A stretch of 7,623 nucleotides of DNA, taken from the NCBI GenBank assembly GCA_021204605.1, contig JAJPZD010000100.1, positions 1 through 7,623 of the forward strand. Direction: 5' to 3'. A program made the translations under genes and the position numbers. The notes below the pieces were generated by a model that saw only the letters and a program-made list of their open reading frames with translations, made no database searches and had not been told where the DNA came from. Origin of the DNA: Prevotella sp. GTDB lineage: Bacteria; Bacteroidota; Bacteroidia; Bacteroidales; Bacteroidaceae. This document shows, in pieces, positions 1-5,046 of the stretch; within the stretch, counting starts at the first letter, position 1; every line of letters starts with the position of its first letter.

Positions 1-1086
1 ATATCTGCAATTGACGATGAGGAACTGCAGGAGAAATTCCGGCGTAAGTTAAAATCAATATATTCCGTATTGAAAACCCAAAGTGACTATATCCGTTTCG
101 CTTTCCTTACAGGCGTGTCGAAATTCAGTCATTTGAGCGTGTTCAGCGACTTGAATAACTTAAGAGATATTACATTGGATGAACAATATGCCGATATATG
201 TGGAATATCGGAGAAGGAACTGCATACTTATTTTAAAGAATCCATAAAAGTTCTTGCCGATAAGAAGAAAATGTCATACGATGAGGCCTGTAACAAACTG
301 CGGGAAAAGTATGATGGCTATCATTTCGCTCCCAACACAGTGGGGATGTACAATCCGTTCAGTCTGCTGAACGCTTTTGCTACTAATAATTTGGGTGATT
401 ACTGGTTTGAGAGCGGTACACCATCATTCCTTGTGAAAATGTTGAGGACACAGGACTATGACCTGCGGAACCTGCAATTAGAACGTCTGCCGGCAAAAGT
501 TCTCAGTCAGGTGGATTCTTTGAAGTCTTCCGCAATCCCATTGTTGTACCAGAGTGGCTATCTGACGATAAAGAGCTATGACGAGGATCTCAGGCTATAC
601 CAGCTTGGTTTCCCGAACCGTGAGGTGGCGGAGGGTTTCATGCAGTCGTTGTTGCCGTTATATACAAGTGGTGACGAGGCAATCAGTGCGTCATTTTTAG
701 GCCGTTTTGTTGAAAATGTTAAAGCCGGCAATGCAGAGGGCTTTATGTCAAATCTGAAAGCGTTTCTTGATGGGGGAAAATACGCTTTGGCAGGAGAGTT
801 GGAGAAATATTTTCAGAACACGATGTTCCTCATATTCCGTCTTGTAGGTTTCAATGTGGATGTGGAGTATATGACATCTGACGGTCGCATTGATTTAGTT
901 ATACAAACAAAAGACTATATTTACCTTATGGAGCTGAAGGTTGATGAGTCGGCAGACAAGGCACTTGAGCAGATAGAAACCAAAGACTATGCCAAAGCGT
1001 TTGCCACCGACAACCGCACCCTATATAAAATAGGTGTAAGTTTTTCAAGCGAGACACGCAGCATCAGAGAGTATAAGATAAAATAA
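1..1086 (+). CDS. AAA-ATPase-like protein with C-terminal PD-(D/E)XK nuclease domain (5' partial)
   Basis: The reading frame is open from the first base to a TAA at 1084-1086, giving 361 visible residues. No start is needed inside the window, so the N-terminus with the Walker A/B P-loop is cut off. The visible part matches the family usually annotated as AAA-ATPase-like (AAA_9) plus PD-(D/E)XK nuclease (DUF1703/PDDEXK_9). Near residues 35-60 is the conserved block FLTGVSKFSHLSVFSDLNNL followed by RDIT. A YDGYHF motif follows, then MYNPFSLLNAF and YWFESGTPSFLVKML. The C-terminal nuclease core shows GRIDLVI (Asp about 298), the ELK motif (Glu about 311, Lys about 313) and a downstream QIETKDY (Gln 324 to Tyr 330), so the catalytic signature looks intact. 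The family is often present in many copies per Bacteroidetes genome and its biological role is not established. The gene converges on tRNA-Lys and its stop codon touches the hairpin between them. The family call is firm; the function is open. Confidence 0.88.
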   Translation: MSAIDDEELQEKFRRKLKSIYSVLKTQSDYIRFAFLTGVSKFSHLSVFSDLNNLRDITLDEQYADICGISEKELHTYFKESIKVLADKKKMSYDEACNKLREKYDGYHFAPNTVGMYNPFSLLNAFATNNLGDYWFESGTPSFLVKMLRTQDYDLRNLQLERLPAKVLSQVDSLKSSAIPLLYQSGYLTIKSYDEDLRLYQLGFPNREVAEGFMQSLLPLYTSGDEAISASFLGRFVENVKAGNAEGFMSNLKAFLDGGKYALAGELEKYFQNTMFLIFRLVGFNVDVEYMTSDGRIDLVIQTKDYIYLMELKVDESADKALEQIETKDYAKAFATDNRTLYKIGVSFSSETRSIREYKIK

Positions 1087-1115
1087 AAAGAGACATCCTC
1101 ACAGATGTCTCTTTT
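1086..1115. terminator. 12-bp-stem hairpin, likely bidirectional terminator
   Basis: The arms AAAAGAGACATC (1086-1097) and GATGTCTCTTTT (1104-1115) are perfectly complementary around a six-base loop (1098-1103). On the minus strand it begins two bases after the 3' end of tRNA-Lys, and the stem runs into TTTTATTTTATC, a good U-rich tail. On the plus strand it starts on the last base of the nuclease gene's stop codon and ends in TTTT. It therefore probably ends both convergent transcripts, more convincingly the tRNA one. Termination is inferred from structure only. Confidence 0.8.
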
Positions 1116-1117
1116 AG

Positions 1118-1190
1118 TACGCCTGCAGGGGCTCGAACCCTGGACCCTCTGATTAAGAGTCAGATGCTCTACCAACTGAGCTACAAGCGC
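1118..1190 (-). tRNA. tRNA-Lys (anticodon CUU)
   Basis: The minus strand folds as a 73-nt cloverleaf. The acceptor is GCGCTTG paired with CAGGCGT, which includes G1-U72 and one further G-U pair. Then come T8-A9, the D stem GCTC/GAGC around AGTTGGTA, the anticodon stem TCTGA/TCAGA with loop CTCTTAA, a five-base variable loop, and the T arm CAGGG-TTCGAGC-CCCTG. The anticodon CTT at positions 34-36 reads AAG, so this is a lysine tRNA. The discriminator is A and no CCA is encoded (A is followed by CTA), so CCA must be added after processing. It has its own promoter about 30 bp upstream and a strong hairpin immediately downstream, so it can be a monocistronic unit. The upstream DUF4270 gene lies on the same strand, so read-through is also possible. 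Confidence 0.96.
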
Positions 1191-1221
1191 AACTGCCTGC
1201 TGCATTTTGAAAATGCGTGTG

Positions 1222-1253
1222 CAAAGGTAGATATTTAATTTCTTATCGCCAAA
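1222..1253 (-). promoter_or_regulatory. Bacteroidetes-type promoter for tRNA-Lys
   Basis: On the minus strand, TTTG (1250-1253) is followed by a 20-bp spacer and TACCTTTG (1222-1229). This is an exact match to the primary Bacteroidetes sigma-factor consensus, TTTG about 19-21 bp upstream of TAnnTTTG. Transcription would begin near 1215, leaving a leader of roughly 25 nt for RNase P to remove. That leader region holds a small inverted repeat, GCATTTT/AAAATGC (1202-1216). The match is direct; the start site is inferred. Confidence 0.82.
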
Positions 1254-1295
1254 CTTTTAAGTAACTATTTTTGATACACAGAAAATCAACCGTCC

Positions 1296-2747
1296 TTATT
1301 CGTGGCTGAACTTACTATAGATAACACTGATAGTTATGGGGTTGTAGGCATTGTCGCTGCCGCCTATCAACCGTGTGCTCGTAAGGCTCATGTCGTGCAC
1401 CACCTTCACAATCTGGCTGGAGGAGTTGGTGGTGATAGAGACAGGGATGATGACAACCTTATTCCAGTCGGGATTTTCCTCCACCCAATTAGGATTGACT
1501 TCCAGTCCTTTCTGCTTGTTCTCGTTCAAGAATGTTATCATGCCCGAAATATTGTTGAAATTGTAATAATTGTATGTGGAAGAATAAGTGGCAAGGAACG
1601 ACTTTTTATAATCCACTATGTCCTCGTTCTCAAAGAAAGAATAGATGCTGTCTTTCGGTATCATCATCAGCGTCTGCGGTACATCCAATGTGTAATTCCC
1701 ATGCGTATTGTTGTTGATACGCGTGAGGATGACCCTCGCCGTGTTGATAGTGTCGTTCTCGTGGTTGGTAACAATATCATCAACAGGCAATGTCACCTCT
1801 GTGAATATCCCCGACGGTGTCTTGATATAGGTACAAGTGTTGTCGTCCGCCAAACTCTGTATCGTCTGCTTGTCGTTGGTGATATTCGTAGTCTGAAGCA
1901 CCTCCTCCGTACCGGAGAACTTCGACGTGCCAAGATAAGTCGAGTCGCTCTTATACTTGAAATACACGTTAAGCTGACTGACAAACACGTAAGCCATTGA
2001 GCCGATGCCATCATTGATTTTGAAATAGAAGCCAGGACATACCTCGTGGATGAAATTATAAGAGTTCTTGAAACGGGATGGCTCCTCATAAAACTTGCGC
2101 ATGACGTATGTGCCATAGTTGTTGTACGTGTTGCCGTCCTTGTCGGTATAAGGGTCGCTCAAAGGAATCTTTATATTGGCGGTATAGGTATCCTCATCCC
2201 AGCGCACATCGCTACTTACCGTAAGGTCGGTGAGGGTATAAGTCTTGTTTACCTTCAAGCCATCAGTGCGGACGAGGTTGTTGGCTATCGGGTCGAAATT
2301 GGAATAATATTGCACTCCCTCTTCCATCGGCTCATCCATCTCATAGACGGTGAGGTTCATGCTCGCAAGAGAGTCTCCATAGAAACTGTCAAAAAACAGC
2401 CTTATCTCGCACGAATCAGCAATGACATCACCGTCTAACACACTCACTATACTGTCACGGGTAGGAAACTCGTAATTCTCAAGAGTATTAAACTGTGTCA
2501 TGAACTCGCCCGTGATATATGCGTCTGTCTCTGGGTCCCGCACCTTGCCAAGATAGGCTGTGGTGTTGCGGGCCAGAACAGAATCTGCCACAAAAGACCT
2601 TGAGGTGACGGTGAAGGTATCTGTCGTTACCTTCAACAAGTCCAAATTGTCCGTCAGAGAAGTACCTATCGTATCCGTCGTATCATCACATGCCGCAAAA
2701 GCGATACTCACAAGCGCCATGATGACCGCTAAAATCTTTCCTTTCAT
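1296..2747 (-). CDS. DUF4270 domain lipoprotein
   Basis: This 483-residue protein begins with a lipoprotein signal peptide: Lys2 and Lys4, a hydrophobic stretch ILAVIMALVSIAFA, and a lipobox ending at Cys20 (FAAC). Cys20 is followed at once by Asp-Asp, acidic residues of the kind that act as a lipoprotein surface-export signal in Bacteroidetes, so an outer-leaflet location is plausible. The mature part matches the DUF4270 family: an early TIGTSL segment, the AYLGKVRDPETDAYITGEF block near residues 64-82, and a C-terminal end TISVIYSKF. I see no catalytic motif, and the family has no established function. The gene starts 41 bp after the stop of the GT5-like gene and has no recognisable promoter of its own, so the two are probably cotranscribed. 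From memory, a DUF4270 gene beside this short glycogen-synthase-like gene and panCD recurs across the Bacteroidetes, suggesting a shared envelope-related role; that link is inference. No clear terminator follows before the tRNA promoter. Confidence 0.88.
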   Translation of the reverse strand: MKGKILAVIMALVSIAFAACDDTTDTIGTSLTDNLDLLKVTTDTFTVTSRSFVADSVLARNTTAYLGKVRDPETDAYITGEFMTQFNTLENYEFPTRDSIVSVLDGDVIADSCEIRLFFDSFYGDSLASMNLTVYEMDEPMEEGVQYYSNFDPIANNLVRTDGLKVNKTYTLTDLTVSSDVRWDEDTYTANIKIPLSDPYTDKDGNTYNNYGTYVMRKFYEEPSRFKNSYNFIHEVCPGFYFKINDGIGSMAYVFVSQLNVYFKYKSDSTYLGTSKFSGTEEVLQTTNITNDKQTIQSLADDNTCTYIKTPSGIFTEVTLPVDDIVTNHENDTINTARVILTRINNNTHGNYTLDVPQTLMMIPKDSIYSFFENEDIVDYKKSFLATYSSTYNYYNFNNISGMITFLNENKQKGLEVNPNWVEENPDWNKVVIIPVSITTNSSSQIVKVVHDMSLTSTRLIGGSDNAYNPITISVIYSKFSHE

Positions 2748-2765
2748 TGAATATTAAACCTAAAA

Positions 2766-2780
2766 AACAATATTATTGTT
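2766..2780. repeat. AT-rich inverted repeat between GT5-like and DUF4270 genes
   Basis: AACAATA and TATTGTT form perfect 7-bp arms around one central base in the 41-bp spacer between the two minus-strand genes. On the transcribed strand it is followed by TTTT. It could be a weak attenuator or RNA-processing site, or a protein-binding palindrome. The stem contains only A-T pairs apart from one G-C, so it may equally be chance in an AT-rich spacer. Confidence 0.35.
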
Positions 2781-2788
2781 GTTCTGAT

Positions 2789-3601
2789 TTACTTTTCACA
2801 TAACTGTTCGTAGAAACCGTTGAACGCATCGCCAAGCTGCCCATCAGCAGGACAGTAGATAAACGGCATGCCCTTGCCCTTGGCATAGCTCACTAATTCC
2901 GGATTTACGCCATCACCCACGCAGGCTATAGCATCAGAATAGTCTATGGCGAGTTTCTGCAAACTCGGGAACCGGAAATCCTTGCCATAGCTGTCAAGCA
3001 CCTTCGCCTTCACGCTCTTGAACTCTATGCTCTTCCGGAAATTATCCCCTAAACTATCGTGCAGCTCCTCTGAAAAAAGAGTGGTAACAACCTTTGTGTT
3101 GGCGAAAGAAGGCTCATCGTGATACGCCGTCTTGATGTAAAGAGGTATCACAGAGCACATCCAGCCCTGACAATGGATTATGTCCGGTATCCAGCGCAGC
3201 TTCTTCACCGTCTCCAACACGCCACGCGCGAAGAATATAGCACGCTCACCGTTGTCGTCATATTCCTTGCCGCTCTCGTCCCTTGCCATCAGACGTTTAG
3301 TGAAATAATCCTCATTGTCGATGAAATACACCTGTATCCTCGTCGCCGGGATAGACGCCACTTTTATAATCAGAGGGTGGTCGGTCTCGTCGATTATCAA
3401 CATCATGCGCGACAGGCGGATAACCTCATGCAACTGCCCTCTTCTCTCATTGATATTTCCCCACTTCGGCATGAATGTCCTTATCTCGTGGTCCTTCTCC
3501 TGCATCGCCTGTGGCAGCAGCCTGCCGAGATGTGCCATCTCACTTTCAGGGACGTAAGGGGTGATTTCTTGATTTATATACAATACCTTCTTTCCTGCCA
3601 T
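2789..3601 (-). CDS. Short GT5-like glycogen/starch synthase domain protein
   Basis: The protein is about 270 residues and matches only the N-terminal (GT5, starch-synthase catalytic) half of glycogen synthase; bacterial GlgA is about 475 residues with two Rossmann-like halves. It opens MAGKKVLYINQEITPYVPES, aligning without gaps to the GlgA start. The GlgA motif KTGGL (Lys15 in E. coli, which contacts ADP-glucose) is replaced here by PESEM (residues 18-22), and the HDW motif reads QGW (HCQGW at 143-147). The segment FMPKWGNINERRGQLHEVIR is typical of the Bacteroidetes version. Databases usually call it glycogen/starch synthase, but these changes make classical synthase activity doubtful. The frame is open up to an ATG at 3697, but a -7 promoter element at 3622-3629 lies inside that extension. 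I therefore choose the ATG at 3601 (the ATG at 3610 is the alternative). It heads the unit with the DUF4270 gene and is divergent from panC. Confidence 0.85.
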   Translation of the reverse strand: MAGKKVLYINQEITPYVPESEMAHLGRLLPQAMQEKDHEIRTFMPKWGNINERRGQLHEVIRLSRMMLIIDETDHPLIIKVASIPATRIQVYFIDNEDYFTKRLMARDESGKEYDDNGERAIFFARGVLETVKKLRWIPDIIHCQGWMCSVIPLYIKTAYHDEPSFANTKVVTTLFSEELHDSLGDNFRKSIEFKSVKAKVLDSYGKDFRFPSLQKLAIDYSDAIACVGDGVNPELVSYAKGKGMPFIYCPADGQLGDAFNGFYEQLCEK

Positions 3602-3621
3602 TACAAACATTTTTATCCTTG

Positions 3622-3629
3622 CAAAGATA
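3622..3629 (-). promoter_or_regulatory. -7 element for the GT5-like/DUF4270 unit
   Basis: The minus strand reads TATCTTTG, an exact TAnnTTTG match. The expected upstream TTTG is not seen at 19-21 bp, where the sequence is A/T-rich. A start near 3615 would give a leader of about 14 nt to the ATG at 3601. The leader carries no Shine-Dalgarno sequence, which is normal in this phylum. Confidence 0.65.
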
Positions 3630-3735
3630 CAAAAAAATTCATTAATATATATCTTTTTCTTTCTAAAAATAGACAAATGGCGGCTGTTCTTGTACATTTT
3701 TTCAATTATTCTTTTTTATTTAAGGATAATGTTAC

Positions 3736-3743
3736 TACTTTTG
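3736..3743 (+). promoter_or_regulatory. -7 element for panCD
   Basis: TACTTTTG matches TAnnTTTG exactly. Twenty bases upstream the sequence is TTTT (3712-3715), a partial match to the -33 TTTG. Transcription would start near 3750, giving a leader of about 40 nt before the panC ATG. The leader is A/T-rich, and I see no stable hairpin or riboswitch in it. Confidence 0.65.
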
Positions 3744-3791
3744 CACATTTAAAACAAATTTCTTTTCGCAATAGGTATATCGGCTGTTTCA

Positions 3792-4652
3792 ATGCAAGTA
3801 TTTCACAAAATCGTTGACCTTCAGAACACCTTGTTCGCCGACAGGAAACAAGGAAAGACAGTAGGTATCGTCCCGACAATGGGCGCCCTGCACGACGGGC
3901 ACCTCTCTTTAGTCAGGAAAAGTATCTCTGACAACGACATCACCATAGTGTCTGTGTTTGTCAACCCTACTCAGTTCAACGACCCCAATGACCTCAAATC
4001 TTATCCACGCACATTGGAAAAAGACAGCGAATTACTTCAACAAACCGGTGCCGACTATATCTTCGCACCGTCGGTAGAGGAGATGTACCCCATCCCCGAC
4101 AAACGACATTTCGAATACCCACCAGTCTCTACTGTTATGGAAGGAGCACACCGCCCCGGACATTTCAACGGCGTATGCCAGGTGGTGAGCCGTCTGTTTT
4201 ATATCACTAATCCCGACAGGGCTTATTTCGGCGAGAAAGACTGGCAGCAGATAGCCGTGGTGAAGGCAATGGTGAAAGCTCTTTCATTAGATGTCTGTAT
4301 TGTGGAGTGCCCTATCGTCAGGGACAAAGACGGACTGGCACTATCTTCCCGCAATGCCCTGTTGTCAAAAGAGGAGCGCACCGCCGCGCCTGCGATATAT
4401 AAGGCATTGAAAGAGGGCGTTGACTATTCCAATGCACACAGTGTGGAACAGACGCATGATTATATCGTGGAGCGGATAAACGCCAACGACTGCCTTGAAG
4501 TGGAATATCTCGCTATCGTTGATGGCAACAGCCTGCAGGCCGTCTCCCACTGGAATGATTCTGATTATATAGTAGGGTGCATCACCGTTTACTGTGGCGC
4601 ACGTCCCGTAAGGCTTATTGACCATATAAAATTCAGACAACCTCTCGAATAA
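3792..4652 (+). CDS. panC: Pantoate--beta-alanine ligase (pantothenate synthetase)
   Basis: This cytosolic enzyme joins D-pantoate and beta-alanine using ATP, through a pantoyl-adenylate intermediate, to give pantothenate, the precursor of coenzyme A. The 286 residues match the usual length (E. coli 283). Family motifs are present in order: PTMGALHDGH (28-37) with the HIGH-type HDGH nucleotide-binding signature, FVNPTQF (56-62), a GAHRPGHFNGV block (118-128), FGEKDWQQ (146-153) and DGLALSSRN (180-188), the KMSKS-like loop. Nothing essential appears to be missing. The ATG at 3792 fits the family N-terminus and lies about 50 bp after a Bacteroidetes -7 element. panD follows after 42 bp with no promoter or terminator between, so the two form an operon in which PanD supplies the beta-alanine that PanC uses. 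panB is not in this window. Confidence 0.97.
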   Translation: MQVFHKIVDLQNTLFADRKQGKTVGIVPTMGALHDGHLSLVRKSISDNDITIVSVFVNPTQFNDPNDLKSYPRTLEKDSELLQQTGADYIFAPSVEEMYPIPDKRHFEYPPVSTVMEGAHRPGHFNGVCQVVSRLFYITNPDRAYFGEKDWQQIAVVKAMVKALSLDVCIVECPIVRDKDGLALSSRNALLSKEERTAAPAIYKALKEGVDYSNAHSVEQTHDYIVERINANDCLEVEYLAIVDGNSLQAVSHWNDSDYIVGCITVYCGARPVRLIDHIKFRQPLE

Positions 4653-4694
4653 CGCTTAAAGAAAGTGAGAAACAACCACCAACAATAAGAAATT

Positions 4695-5039
4695 ATGTTG
4701 ATTGAAGTATTGAAAAGCAAGTTGCACCGTGTCAGGGTTACTGACGCCAACATCGATTATATCGGCAGCATCACCATAGACGAGGACCTCATGGATGCCG
4801 CCAACATCATTGCCGGCGAAAAGGTGCAGGTGGTGAACAACAACAACGGCGAGCGCTTCGAGACTTACGTGATAAAAGGACCGCGAGGCACCGGCTGCAT
4901 CTGCCTCAACGGGGGCGCGGCACGCAAATGCGTTGTCGGCGACATACTGATAATTATCTCTTACGCCCAAATGGACTTCGAGGAGGCCAAGACCTTCACC
5001 CCCACAGTGGTTTTCCCCGAAAACAACAGATTGGTCTGA
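4695..5039 (+). CDS. panD: Aspartate 1-decarboxylase proenzyme
   Basis: It decarboxylates L-aspartate to beta-alanine, the substrate of PanC. The 114-residue proenzyme is cleaved between Gly24 and Ser25, and Ser25 becomes the pyruvoyl cofactor; the site is visible as DYIGSITID. Other active-site residues line up with E. coli numbering: Lys9, Arg54 (NGERF) and Tyr58 (ETY). The small beta-barrel end GGAARKCVVGDILIIISY is typical, and the length is slightly below E. coli PanD (126). It is the second gene of the panCD operon, and its TGA is only two bases from the stop of the convergent prfC. No terminator can be seen after it. PanM/PanZ, which triggers maturation in enterobacteria, is not encoded here. 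Confidence 0.97.
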   Translation: MLIEVLKSKLHRVRVTDANIDYIGSITIDEDLMDAANIIAGEKVQVVNNNNGERFETYVIKGPRGTGCICLNGGAARKCVVGDILIIISYAQMDFEEAKTFTPTVVFPENNRLV

Positions 5040-5046
5040 ATTCAGA
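5035..5046. repeat. Perfect 12-bp palindrome over both stop codons
   Basis: TCTGAATTCAGA is a perfect palindrome. It contains the panD stop (TGA, 5037-5039) and, on the other strand, the prfC stop (TGA, 5042-5044). The next base pair outward does not match. There is no adjacent T-run on either strand, so it is not a classical terminator. Confidence 0.7.

Noticed and set aside
70..72. TTG as the start of the left-hand gene
   Set aside because: The frame is open to base 1 with residues that fit the family (ISAIDDEELQEKF...), and the ATPase P-loop region must lie upstream, so this is an internal codon.
987..1205. Minus-strand open frame covering the tRNA
   Set aside because: Its protein is a translation of the tRNA-Lys gene and hairpin (for example VAQLVEHLTLNQRVQGSSPC), a common annotation artefact.
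1302..2000. 232-residue plus-strand open frame opposite DUF4270
   Set aside because: It is antisense to a recognised lipoprotein gene, is rich in Arg/His/Val as shadow frames are, and has no recognisable domain.
3744..3791. Possible riboswitch or attenuator before panC
   Set aside because: The leader is only about 40 nt, A/T-rich and without a stable hairpin, which is too short for a known riboswitch class.
3119..3817. 232-residue plus-strand open frame spanning the GT5-like gene, the intergenic region and the panC start
   Set aside because: It is antisense to the GT5-like gene, runs through the promoter region and overlaps panC in another frame; no homology-like pattern is seen.
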